A DNA stretch of 64,000 nt from Crocosphaera chwakensis CCY0110 (lineage in GTDB: Bacteria > Cyanobacteriota > Cyanobacteriia > Cyanobacteriales > Microcystaceae), in the NCBI RefSeq assembly GCF_000169335.1, contig NZ_AAXW01000016.1, positions 1 to 64,000 of the forward strand, read 5' to 3'. The position numbers and the translations under genes were made by a program. The notes under the pieces are model-generated. The model made no database searches, was not told where the DNA came from, and worked only from the letters and a program-made list of their open reading frames with translations. Shown here in pieces: positions 53,710 to 62,314 of the stretch (position 1 is the first letter of the stretch; each line of letters begins with the position of its first letter).

Positions 53710-54414
53710 TAAATTCATTAAACGATTAAACTCTTGACACATGAGATGATAACATTCACAAACTCTTTTTTCTAATCCCTGTCTGTTCAGAATCGTTATT
53801 TCTCCTCTTTTATATCGAATCAGATTTGATTTTTGTAATTTTTGAGCAGTTTCTGTTACACTTGCTCGACGAACTCCTAACATCTCAGCCATAAATTTTT
53901 GGGTTAGGAATAATTTATCATTCCCTACCCCATCATGAACTAATAATAACCAACGACAAAACCGTTTTTCTATAGAGTGCTGGGACCGACAAACAGCAAT
54001 TTGAGAAATTTGCTGTAGCCGTATTTCTGTATATAGTAAAAGAAGTTTTTGTAATGCTTCTCCTCTTTGAAATTCTTGCTTTAGAATATCTGCATTGACT
54101 TTAAATGCTCCATCGGCTACTTGAACAACAGCTTGATTAATCGAGTATTTTCCTCCTAAGATAACAGGAAGTCCTATCATTCCTTCACAACCAATTAAGC
54201 CAATTTCGGTGGTAACATTATCCTTTAATTTTGAAACAATAGAAATCATTGATTGATGGGGAAAATATACCGAGTCAATTAATGTATTAGCCTCATAAAG
54301 AACTTGTCCCAAACGAAGATTGACAAACTCTAGATGAGGAGAAATGCGTTGATATTCCCGTTCTGGTAAAGCAGCCAGTAAACGGTTATTAGAAGGAGAA
54401 TATGAGATATTCAT
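53692..54414 (-). CDS. Crp/Fnr family transcriptional regulator, paralogue
   Basis: 240 residues and colinear with the 52.6-kb protein: VLYEANTLIDSVYFPHQSMI, VTTEIGLIGCEGMIGLPVIL, FLTQKFMAEMLGVRRASVTE, and a terminal CECYHL. The two differ at many positions, so the duplication is old. They are convergent, pointing at each other. Ligand and targets unknown. Confidence 0.85.
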   Translation of the reverse strand: MNISYSPSNNRLLAALPEREYQRISPHLEFVNLRLGQVLYEANTLIDSVYFPHQSMISIVSKLKDNVTTEIGLIGCEGMIGLPVILGGKYSINQAVVQVADGAFKVNADILKQEFQRGEALQKLLLLYTEIRLQQISQIAVCRSQHSIEKRFCRWLLLVHDGVGNDKLFLTQKFMAEMLGVRRASVTETAQKLQKSNLIRYKRGEITILNRQGLEKRVCECYHLMCQEFNRLMNLSRFKQ

Positions 54415-54661
54415 CTAAAAAATTCCTAGGGTACTGATTCGATGACGAACAAGCAATTAATAACACAATCAAAACCCATAGATTAAAATGACAACCGCCA
54501 CAACATCCTTCTAACTATCAATAGGACTGGTTACTCTCACTTTATTGTTCTTCAAACCTACCGGATATTATTTCACATCTTTGTCATACTTTAAAGATAA
54601 AGCAATAAACTAATATTCCCACTATAATAAAGAGTTGGACGTTTAAAATAATCTCAGAATC

Positions 54662-56002
54662 ATGACCTCTACCTCACGCCACTACCACATCACTACTTTT
54701 GGCTGTCAGATGAATAAAGCTGACTCAGAACGCATGGCCGGTATTTTAGAAGACATGGGGTTTCAATGGTCTGAAGATCCGAACGGTGCTGATGTAATCC
54801 TCTATAATACCTGTACCATTCGGGATAACGCTGAACAAAAAGTTTATTCTTATCTAGGAAGACAGGCAAAACGGAAACACGAAAACCCAGATTTAACGTT
54901 AGTAGTCGCAGGATGTGTGGCCCAGCAGGAAGGAGAACAAATCTTAAGACGAGTCCCAGAATTAGATTTAGTTATGGGGCCTCAACACGCCAACCGTTTA
55001 CAAGACTTATTAACCCAGGTTTTTGACGGGAATCAAGTGGTTGCGACTGAACCTATTCATATCGTAGAAGATATTACGAAACCCCGTCGAGATAGTACCG
55101 TTACTGCTTGGGTAAACATTATTTATGGTTGTAATGAACGGTGTAGTTATTGTGTGGTTCCTAACGTTAGAGGGGTAGAACAATCTCGAACTCCTGAAGC
55201 GATTTATCAAGAAATGGAATTGTTAGGAAAACAAGGATATAAAGAAATTACTTTACTAGGTCAAAATATTGATGCTTATGGCCGAGATTTACCTGGAGTA
55301 ACCGAAACAGGAAGACATCAACACACCTTAACAGATTTACTTTATCAAGTTCACGATATTTCTGGTATTGAAAGACTGAGATTTGCTACGAGTCACCCTC
55401 GTTATTTTACCGAACGTTTAATTAAAGCTTGTCACGAATTACCTAAAGTGTGTGAACATTTTCATATTCCTTTTCAATCAGGAGATAATGACGTTTTAAA
55501 AGCCATGAAACGAGGTTATACTCACGAAAAATATCGAAAAATTATTGATAAAATTCGCCAATATATGCCTGATGCTTCTATTAGTGCAGATGCCATTGTT
55601 GGGTTTCCTGGAGAGACAGAAGAACAGTTTGAAAACACCTTAAAATTAGTGGATGACATCGGGTTTGATCAATTAAATACGGCAGCTTATTCTCCCCGTC
55701 CTGGAACCCCTGCAGCGATTTGGGACAATCAATTAAGCGAAGAAATAAAAAGCGATCGCTTACAACGATTAAACCACTTAGTTGCACAAAAAGCAGCACA
55801 AAGATCCCAACGGTATTTAAACCGAATAGAAGAAGTATTAGTCGAAGATCAAAACCCTAAAGATAATAGTCAAGTGATGGGAAGAACTAGAGGCAACCGA
55901 TTGACCTTTTTTAAAGGCGATATTGATCAATTAAAAGGACAATTAATTAAAGTGAAAATTACTGAAGTCCGTGCGTTTAGCTTGACAGGAGAAGCCAGTT
56001 AA
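54662..56002 (+). CDS. miaB: tRNA-2-methylthio-N6-dimethylallyladenosine synthase
   Basis: 446 residues. MiaB adds a methylthio group to i6A37 in tRNA. N-terminal UPF0004 domain with three cysteines (TFGCQMNKADSERM, YNTCTIRD, VVAGCVAQQEG), the radical SAM triad in YGCNERCSYCVVPNVRG (CxxxCxxC), and a C-terminal TRAM domain (about 375-440). All six FeS cysteines are in place. ATG 54662. Confidence 0.96.
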   Translation: MTSTSRHYHITTFGCQMNKADSERMAGILEDMGFQWSEDPNGADVILYNTCTIRDNAEQKVYSYLGRQAKRKHENPDLTLVVAGCVAQQEGEQILRRVPELDLVMGPQHANRLQDLLTQVFDGNQVVATEPIHIVEDITKPRRDSTVTAWVNIIYGCNERCSYCVVPNVRGVEQSRTPEAIYQEMELLGKQGYKEITLLGQNIDAYGRDLPGVTETGRHQHTLTDLLYQVHDISGIERLRFATSHPRYFTERLIKACHELPKVCEHFHIPFQSGDNDVLKAMKRGYTHEKYRKIIDKIRQYMPDASISADAIVGFPGETEEQFENTLKLVDDIGFDQLNTAAYSPRPGTPAAIWDNQLSEEIKSDRLQRLNHLVAQKAAQRSQRYLNRIEEVLVEDQNPKDNSQVMGRTRGNRLTFFKGDIDQLKGQLIKVKITEVRAFSLTGEAS

Positions 56003-56752
56003 CAAAGTTAGAAGTTCCTCGCTACGCTGTGGCGCAACAGCACAGAAGTTTTTTAACGAAGTTTCGGCACAATCGCAACTCTTTTAGTAAAATTTTTGTT
56101 TTTCTTTTCAGTCTCCTGACCAATTATTCAATCAAACTGCTATGATTGAGCTAGTATCGATCATCTTTAGGTTTTTGACGATAAATTTTATCAATATAAA
56201 TTTATAAAAAGAAGAAGATAAACGTTTTAATTTTTTGCGTTCTCGATTCTTTGTCAATGTAATGCCATAATTAGCGTTTTTATAAATAATTTCAAACTAT
56301 TTTTTTGATATTTAATGGTGTGGGAATAGCTAAAACCCATAAAATTTATACTTTTGCTTTATCCTACACGCTGTAACTTGTTTGTCCTAACTAAGATCCG
56401 AACTTAAGCAACCTTTATCCGAACTTAAGCAAAAATACTCTCAAGAGTCTAAATGGTCAAAACAGTCTCTATTATTGAATTTGAGCTATATTTATCGAGA
56501 AATGCTTAACTTCTGTCTTAAGTTCCTAAACTAAGGTTGTATCTTATGGTAATACACCTCATTATTGTAAATGGTTAGGGAACAACAGTGGAGCAGTTAG
56601 TTTAGTCGCCAAAAAAGACATCCTTATATGATTTGTCACCTATATCTCCGACAGATTAAGGAATTGAGTCACATTACCTCAAAGGAAAATGAACTTGATT
56701 TTCTAGGATTGAACTTAAAGGCACTACTAACTGTTTTTTTTCTTTAGGAACA
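56003..56752. other. Gene-poor gap with a GAACTTAAG cluster
   Basis: About 750 bases. Two direct copies of ATCCGAACTTAAGCAA lie at 56396-56411 and 56417-56432, and inverted relatives follow: TGCTTAACTTC (about 56503-56513) and CTTAAGTTC (56517-56525). A 39-codon frame at 56628-56747 (MICHLYLRQIKELSHI...) is unsupported by a ribosome site. Nothing else is recognised. The repeats could be regulator-binding sites or remnants. Confidence 0.45.
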
Positions 56753-56846
56753 ATCTCTTAAAGATATATGAACACAAAATAGAGATTATTCACTATCAGG
56801 TTTAACTCAATAATTTTCTGTTTAATAACATAGTATCGCTCAGAAT
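56753..56846. repeat. 94-bp direct repeat, left copy
   Basis: Begins ATCTCTTAAAGATATATGAA and ends AGTATCGCTCAGAAT. Its partner is at 57191-57284, about 90 percent identical by eye. The pair brackets the GIY-YIG gene. Confidence 0.8.
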
Positions 56847-56851
56847 GACAG

Positions 56852-57141
56852 TTAATACCAATTTTGGCTAAGATCAAGCCATTGAGGATTTTTAGATTCA
56901 ATTAGAGCAATTTTTTTCCTCTTGTCCATCCTTTAATTTTCTTTTCAAACGCGATCGCCTCATTAACATCTGAAGTTTCTTCAAAATAGACTAACTTAGT
57001 AATATTATATTTTTTAGTAAACCCTTCAAGAAGTTTATTTTTATGCTCATAAACCCGACGTAATAAATGATTAGTCATCCCAGTATAAAGAGTCTTAGAT
57101 TTATTAGTCATAATGTAAACATAATATTGTTTATTATTCAT
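56852..57141 (-). pseudogene. GIY-YIG (UPF0213-like) protein with frameshift in the C-terminal A-run
   Basis: The frame from ATG 57141 gives 79 residues: MNNKQYYVYIMTNKSKTLYT (GIY-like YVYIM), YTGMTNHLLRRVYEHKNKL (YIG-like YTG and Arg) and FEKKIKGWTRGKKLL. A run of seven As (minus strand, 56911-56917) then breaks the frame. With one more A it would continue IALIESKNPQWLDLSQNWY to a stop at 56852, the usual family ending. The catalytic core is intact, so the 79-residue form might still fold. It may also be a sequencing artefact. Confidence 0.75.
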
Positions 57142-57190
57142 TGAATTACCTTATAATGTCATGCTGAATGTAGCGATAGCGGAATGAAGC

Positions 57191-57284
57191 ATCTCTTAAA
57201 GATATATGAATACAAAATAGAGATTCTTCGGTATCAGGTTTAACTCAATAATTTTCTGTTTAATAACATAGTATCGCTCAGAAT
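57191..57284. repeat. 94-bp direct repeat, right copy
   Basis: Matches the left copy with few differences (for example GAATACA for GAACACA and TCTTCGGTATC for TATTCACTATC). The preceding CATGCTGAATGTAGCGATAG resembles the start of a common cyanobacterial repeat. Confidence 0.8.
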
Positions 57285-57321
57285 TATATACAAGAAAAAA
57301 ACAATATGACTTTATATAATA

Positions 57322-57393
57322 AGCGGATGATGGGACTCGAACCCACGACATTCACCTTGGGAAGGTGACGTTCTACCACTGAACTACATCCGC
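57322..57393 (-). tRNA. tRNA-Gly, anticodon CCC
   Basis: Reading the minus strand: acceptor GCGGATG pairs with CATCCGC at the 3' end; D arm GTTCAGTGGTAGAAC; anticodon stem TCACC/GGTGA with loop TTCCCAA (anticodon CCC); T arm GTGGG-TTCGAGT-CCCAT. CCA is not encoded. It is needed to read GGG codons. It lies alone, not in a cluster. Confidence 0.92.
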
Positions 57394-57462
57394 AATGAAC
57401 CTTATTATAACTTCTAGAGGTGGTGAAGATAAGAGATTATCTTATCCCCAACACCCAACCCA

Positions 57463-58119
57463 TTAAACCATCGCAGGTTGTAATAATTTAATATTAGAAA
57501 ACCCGAATTCTTTGGTTACGGTTTCTCCGTTTTCTTCTCCTGTAATAACACGACTGGTTAAAATGTAATAACCATCTACTTTTTCGTAGTTGTCCTCGAA
57601 ATAACTTTTTCCACCCTTTTGTTCTCCAGTTTTGGGGTCATGATAAATAGAGTCGTAGCGGTGAGAAAGATAGCCTTCTTCTGTTTTATGACTACTAAAA
57701 GTATCGATGGTAACTACAACCCCATGAATATGACGGTGAACATGACAGACCTCATTATCACGGAGTTTATAGCGATCGCCTTCTGATTTTCCTCCCATTA
57801 GGATTTCTACAGCACCGTTTTCGTCGGTATCGCCGTAACGAAAGGTGTTTTGACCATGAACATCTTCAAAGGAACGACGAACCCGATGAATGGCTGTTTC
57901 CCAAAGTTGAGACTTGACTTGATTTAAGGCTTGTTCATCTTCTATGTTAAAGACTTCTGTAGACATATCGCCATTTACCCGCACTTGACCAGTAAAGGTG
58001 TGATCGTTATCCTTAAAGGTAACATCGGCAGTATAACCTGGAAAATCCTTATCCCAAGTGTAACGGTTCTCGTAAGCAGCACGAAATAAGTCTCTAGCGT
58101 TAAGGGTCGTTGCACTCAT
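57463..58119 (-). CDS. DUF3386 family protein
   Basis: 218 residues, soluble, beta-rich: MSATTLNARDLFRAAYENRY, TWDKDFPGYTADVTFKDNDH, QVRVNGDMSTEVFNIEDE, FRYGDTDENGAVEILM, YHDPKTGEQKGGKSYFEDNY, with a C-terminal EFGFSNIKLLQ. This is the cyanobacterial DUF3386 family, of unknown function. ATG 58119. No neighbour suggests a role; the downstream 140 bases lead to tRNA-Gly. Confidence 0.85.
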   Translation of the reverse strand: MSATTLNARDLFRAAYENRYTWDKDFPGYTADVTFKDNDHTFTGQVRVNGDMSTEVFNIEDEQALNQVKSQLWETAIHRVRRSFEDVHGQNTFRYGDTDENGAVEILMGGKSEGDRYKLRDNEVCHVHRHIHGVVVTIDTFSSHKTEEGYLSHRYDSIYHDPKTGEQKGGKSYFEDNYEKVDGYYILTSRVITGEENGETVTKEFGFSNIKLLQPAMV

Positions 58120-58298
58120 ATTATTTTTTGACCTGTCTTGTAGTTAATATTGGAGGGAAATAAGCAACTTGTCGGTACACTTATCCTAATGCATTGATGC
58201 TGAAAATAATGATAAGTGATCTTATGTTCACTCATCAACTAGGTGACCCTGTTAATTCATAACCGTTATGAGTTTTTTATTCTGGTGAGTTCCTAAGT

Positions 58299-58976
58299 TT
58301 AATCTCGCAACACATAACCCACCCCTCGAACGGTTTGAATCAGTCGTTTTTCTTGTTCAGCTTCCAATTTTAAGCGTAAATAGCGCACGTAAACCTCAAT
58401 GATATTAGAATCTCCCATAAAATCGTAACCCCATACCCTTTCTAAAATTTGATCCCGACTAAGGACTTGTTTCGGATGAGACATTAAATATTCTAGTAAG
58501 TCAAATTCTTTGGCCGTTAGTTCAATCAAACGATTACCCCGAAAGACTTCACGGGTGTTACGATTTAAACTTAGGTCTAAAAATTGCAAAAGATCCGGGT
58601 TTTCTTCTTTATTTCGTCTTAAATTTGCCCTAACTCTTGCTAATAATTCTTCTAAATTAAACGGTTTAACAATATAATCATCGGCTCCTGCATCTAAACC
58701 AGCGACGCGATCGCTGATATCATCTTTAGCGGTTAATAAAATAATAGGGACTTTACTCCCGGTTTGTCGGAGTCGCTTACAAATTTCGAGTCCTGATATG
58801 CCTGGCAACATCCAATCTAATAAAATAAGGTCGGGGTTACTTTCTCTTGCTGTTGTCAGTCCCGATAACCCATCATTAACCACTGTAATATTGTAGCCTT
58901 CATATTTCAGTTCTAACTCAATAAATTGGGCAAGTTTAGCTTCGTCTTCAACCACTAAAATACGGGGGTTACTCAT
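58299..58976 (-). CDS. OmpR/PhoB-type response regulator
   Basis: 225 residues. The receiver domain has an acidic pair at 10-12 (VVEDEAKL), phospho-acceptor Asp54 in LILLDWMLPG, Thr and Lys in LLTAKDD and YIVKPFNLEELL; the winged-helix domain has ELTAKEFDLLEYLMSHPKQV, YVRYLRLKLEAEQEKRLIQT and VRGVGYVLRD. No sensor kinase is adjacent. ATG 58976 is preferred over an in-frame GTG three codons earlier. The LapA-like gene follows upstream after 19 bases. Confidence 0.92.
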   Translation of the reverse strand: MSNPRILVVEDEAKLAQFIELELKYEGYNITVVNDGLSGLTTARESNPDLILLDWMLPGISGLEICKRLRQTGSKVPIILLTAKDDISDRVAGLDAGADDYIVKPFNLEELLARVRANLRRNKEENPDLLQFLDLSLNRNTREVFRGNRLIELTAKEFDLLEYLMSHPKQVLSRDQILERVWGYDFMGDSNIIEVYVRYLRLKLEAEQEKRLIQTVRGVGYVLRD

Positions 58977-58995
58977 AGTCAACACCTACATTAAT

Positions 58996-59286
58996 TTAAT
59001 TATCAAAGTCAAAGTAACCCCCATCATCTATTGGACTTCTCAAAGGTCGTTTTTTCTTGCGTTTAAAAGGTTTTAAGAGAAAAGGTAACAACCCACCGAC
59101 AATAAAGCCTCCTCCCACGCAAAACGAGAGTAACACACCGATGGGTAGTTTAATGGATTCCCAGAGTAGAAATTTTAGGGAAACGGCGGTAATATTCTGA
59201 ATAGAAAAAATTGCGATCGCTCCTATCCAAAAGCCAACCACAATAGAGATAATAATATTTGCTAATATTTGTAGCATATTCAACAT
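58996..59286 (-). CDS. LapA-like (DUF1049) membrane protein
   Basis: 96 residues with two membrane helices (about 7-29 and 46-68): VGFWIGAIAIFSIQNITAVS, LKFLLWESIKLPIGVLLSFC. The sequence NITAVSLKFLLWESIKLPIG is the LapA signature. A basic stretch (KPFKRKKKRPLRS) and acidic tail follow. It may help envelope assembly; the role in cyanobacteria is unknown. Same strand as the response regulator, 19 bases apart. Confidence 0.8.
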   Translation of the reverse strand: MLNMLQILANIIISIVVGFWIGAIAIFSIQNITAVSLKFLLWESIKLPIGVLLSFCVGGGFIVGGLLPFLLKPFKRKKKRPLRSPIDDGGYFDFDN

Positions 59287-59302
59287 AATTTTTAGCTATT
59301 AA

Positions 59303-60064
59303 TTAAGCGATCGCTGCTTTAAGTTTTTCGCGACTGTACCAACTATAGGGACCGTCTAAAGCTGGTTTAATATTCAACATTTCCCGCCATTCATCTAAAG
59401 AACGGTCTAAGTTTTCCTCCCATTTTACAGCAAATAAGGGTTTAGCAGCTTGTCCCATATCGATACCAGCAGACACCAATTTAAAAGCATAATTTAAAGT
59501 TTTTACTTGTTCTTGGGGAGTCATATCTTTATTATAGGCTTGATCATTTTTGAAAAATCTAAACAAAAACGACATCAAATCAAGAAACGTAAAACCAGGA
59601 TAAGCAAATTGTCCAACGCTAACAGAAAGAACCCCTAATTCTCCCAAATCATCTAAACTATAGCCGGTTAAAATATGATGGAGATCATGGGTTTTAAAGA
59701 CCCGAAAGGTAACATAATCAGCATCGGTTTTAAAGTTTTCAGTGCTTTTATAGAACTGAGGATCGTAACCTAGGGTACTTAATACTTTAGCGTAAGTCCA
59801 TCCTAAAGATCCTTTCGGCATTTTTAACATGGTTTCTAAGTCAAAATAAGGGCCGACGTAGCGTTCTTTAAGCATTTGAGCGCAGTCAGGATCTTGATTA
59901 AGTATCTGAAGGCAAACCTTCATTGGGGCTGTTTCGTGTAACTTTTGACTTAAATCAATAGCATTATTAACATTTTGACCAGCACCAGCAGCTAAATCAA
60001 CTAAGGTGAGAAATTCCTGTAAATTGTCGGGGTTAGCAATTTGATTAATATATTTAAAACCCAT
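59303..60064 (-). CDS. COQ4-like protein
   Basis: 253 residues. The COQ4 motif HDxxHx11E is exact: H126-D127-L-H-H130 ... E142 in KTHDLHHILTGYSLDDLGEL. The rest is helical with family landmarks GSLGWTYAKVLSTLGYDPQF and FFKNDQAYNKD. In mitochondria COQ4 acts in ubiquinone synthesis. Cyanobacteria make plastoquinone, so a quinone-related role is only inference. ATG 60064. Confidence 0.8.
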   Translation of the reverse strand: MGFKYINQIANPDNLQEFLTLVDLAAGAGQNVNNAIDLSQKLHETAPMKVCLQILNQDPDCAQMLKERYVGPYFDLETMLKMPKGSLGWTYAKVLSTLGYDPQFYKSTENFKTDADYVTFRVFKTHDLHHILTGYSLDDLGELGVLSVSVGQFAYPGFTFLDLMSFLFRFFKNDQAYNKDMTPQEQVKTLNYAFKLVSAGIDMGQAAKPLFAVKWEENLDRSLDEWREMLNIKPALDGPYSWYSREKLKAAIA

Positions 60065-60166
60065 AAAATTTTTCCTTCAGAAAAGTAAAAATACAAACTA
60101 ACATTTATTTATAATCAAACTCACCTCATTTTTTTACAAAAAACCACAAAATTTAACAATTTAGTT

Positions 60167-60622
60167 TCATGTTCTATTAATAAAATCTAGCAAAATTTTT
60201 TGATGAATTTTCCCTAAAGGACGAACATCACCCAGTTTTTCAGAATAACATTGTCCTTGTTTAACCGCTTCAGGAGAAACTAACCTGAAGTCCGCCCCTT
60301 CTTGTAAATTTAAGTCATTGATAGACACTGTTAAAGGAGCATAAAAAATATAGCGCAAAGCAACTTCATCATCGTAACGACAGAAAAAAATAGGATTTTC
60401 AAGGGTGAAATTAATCTCTTCTTTGACTTCTCGTTTGACTCCAATGTCTGGGGTTTCTCCAGGTTCAAGATGGCCACCAAAAAAACCCCAGCGATCGGGA
60501 TAAATGATGGTGGGAATATTATCCCGTAACTGCATCAGAAAATGACCATCTTGATAAAGAATAGCCAAAGCAACGGAACGGGGACTACTTGGTGTTACGT
60601 TTGTGGGGGAGGAGAAACTCAT
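60167..60622 (-). CDS. Nudix hydrolase
   Basis: 151 residues from ATG 60622. The Nudix box reads GGHLEPGETPDIGVKREVKE plus EI, matching Gx5Ex7REVxEE. The fold also shows WGFFGGH. It hydrolyses a nucleoside diphosphate derivative; the substrate cannot be told. It overlaps the 3' end of the lipoprotein gene by 38 bases, in another frame. An in-frame GTG/ATG further up (60685) would lie deeper in that gene and is less likely. Confidence 0.85.
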   Translation of the reverse strand: MSFSSPTNVTPSSPRSVALAILYQDGHFLMQLRDNIPTIIYPDRWGFFGGHLEPGETPDIGVKREVKEEINFTLENPIFFCRYDDEVALRYIFYAPLTVSINDLNLQEGADFRLVSPEAVKQGQCYSEKLGDVRPLGKIHQKILLDFINRT

Positions 60623-61115
60623 TCGCTTCTGGTTTAGGGGTAGGCTTAACTTCAGTATCACTAGAAGTCTCGACTTCAGTATCAACTACAGGTTTAACGA
60701 CTGAGCTATTATCAACCATATTAGCCTCTAGTTTTTCAACTTCTAAGATATACAACTCTCCCACATCTTGACCATCAATAGGAATTGATTGATAGGTCAC
60801 TTTTCCTGTAATTTGTACCCTGTCCCCAGTTTGAGGGAGTGGTCCATTAGTGAGTACCCAGACGGTTCCGGTTTGATCTTCGAGTTGATAGGAACCACTT
60901 TCCATAAAAGGCGCACTGTCGACCACTTTGCCTTCTAAATAGATGATATCTTCTTCGGAGGTGCGTTCTGTCGATGATTGGGGAGACAGTTCTCCAATGG
61001 GGGTAATAGACGGTTGTGCTAACCCTAAATAGTTGACGGGGGTACATCCGAGCAACCCTCCAACCAAAAGGGAAAAAATAGCACCATGAACCCCTCGAAT
61101 GTTTAAAACTTTCAT
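60585..61115 (-). CDS. Lipoprotein with OB-fold-like domain
   Basis: 176 residues from ATG 61115 (MKVLNIRGVHGAIFSLLVGG). The lipobox is LLGC (about residue 24). The mature part has an OB-fold pattern (IIYLEGKVVDSAPFMESGSY, QLEDQTGTVWVLTNGPLPQT, GDRVQITGKVTYQSIPI) and a charged, disordered tail. It is likely periplasmic-facing and membrane-anchored; the ligand is unknown. The next gene (Nudix) overlaps its end. It diverges from folD. Confidence 0.8.
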   Translation of the reverse strand: MKVLNIRGVHGAIFSLLVGGLLGCTPVNYLGLAQPSITPIGELSPQSSTERTSEEDIIYLEGKVVDSAPFMESGSYQLEDQTGTVWVLTNGPLPQTGDRVQITGKVTYQSIPIDGQDVGELYILEVEKLEANMVDNSSVVKPVVDTEVETSSDTEVKPTPKPEANEFLLPHKRNTK

Positions 61116-61206
61116 GATGAGTGCGGTGAAATTGACGGTCTTGAGATAGGCTAAGCTATAGGACACCATAAACTACTCCTACGTTCCAAATTTATCTAGG
61201 TTATCC

Positions 61207-62085
61207 ATGTCTTCTGAAACTGCTTCTTTGTTAAACGGTAAAGCATTAGCGCAAAAAATTCAGGGAGAATTAAAAACAACCGTTGAAAAATTACAAGGGA
61301 ATATCGGTCGTCCTCCTGGGTTAGCGGTGATTATGGTGGGCGATAACCCAGCTAGTGCGGTTTATGTTCGTAATAAGGAAAAAGCTTGCGCTAAAGTAGG
61401 AATTGCTTCGTTTGGTCGTCATTTACCCACGGAAACGCCTCAAGAAGAAGTAGAAGCTTTAATCCATCAATTAAATGCAGATGAACGAGTGGATGGTATT
61501 TTAGTTCAGTTACCTTTACCTCCCCATTTAGATACTGTTAAGTTACTCCATGCGATCGCCCCTGAAAAAGATGCCGATGGTTTACACCCCATGAACTTAG
61601 GTCATTTAATACGGGGTGAAGAGGGGTTACGCAGTTGTACCCCTTGGGGTGTGATGCGTCTCTTAGAAGAATATAACTTAGATGTGGCAGGAAAACACGC
61701 GGTAGTGGTAGGACGCAGCATTTTAGTGGGTAAACCCTTGGCGTTGATGTTATTAGAAAAAAATGCAACGGTGAGTATTGCCCATTCTCGCACCCCCGAC
61801 TTAGCAGAAATCACCCGTCAAGGAGATATTATTATCGCTGCAGTGGGCAAACCCAATTTAATTACAGGGGAGATGGTCAAGCCTGGAGCGATCGCCATTG
61901 ATGTTGGCATTAACCGTATTATGACAGAAGACTCCGCTTCTAAATTAGTGGGAGATTTTGAGTTTAACTCAGTTTCTCAGGTAAGTAATTATATTACTCC
62001 TGTTCCCGGTGGTGTGGGACCAATGACGGTGGCTATGTTATTACAAAACACTGTTTTGAGTTATCAGAAAAAGCATTTTCAATAA
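61207..62085 (+). CDS. folD: Bifunctional methylenetetrahydrofolate dehydrogenase/cyclohydrolase
   Basis: 292 residues. Interconverts 5,10-methylene-, methenyl- and 10-formyl-THF using NADP. YVRNKEKACAKVGI (catalytic Lys and Tyr), DGILVQLPLPPHLD, KDADGLHPMNLG, CTPWGVMRLL, VVGRSILVGKPLALML (Rossmann loop) and PGGVGPMTVAMLLQNT. ATG 61207. It feeds purine synthesis, in line with purA elsewhere in the window. Confidence 0.97.
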   Translation: MSSETASLLNGKALAQKIQGELKTTVEKLQGNIGRPPGLAVIMVGDNPASAVYVRNKEKACAKVGIASFGRHLPTETPQEEVEALIHQLNADERVDGILVQLPLPPHLDTVKLLHAIAPEKDADGLHPMNLGHLIRGEEGLRSCTPWGVMRLLEEYNLDVAGKHAVVVGRSILVGKPLALMLLEKNATVSIAHSRTPDLAEITRQGDIIIAAVGKPNLITGEMVKPGAIAIDVGINRIMTEDSASKLVGDFEFNSVSQVSNYITPVPGGVGPMTVAMLLQNTVLSYQKKHFQ

Positions 62086-62314
62086 CTAATAAACGTCAGC
62101 ATTCAGCCATCAGCACCTAGGCTTATAAACTAGCTAGTTTTATCGAAACTATAGCACAAAGCATCCCTACTTAACATAGGGAGGAGTTACTGAATTATTT
62201 GGTTATTTTCAGCTTACTACTCCTTCCTTTTCTTATCCCGAACTCAGGTTAAATAGGGTTTACTGAATATAAGGATAGATTATTGACGATTAAAAAAATA
62301 AAACCAGTTAAAAA

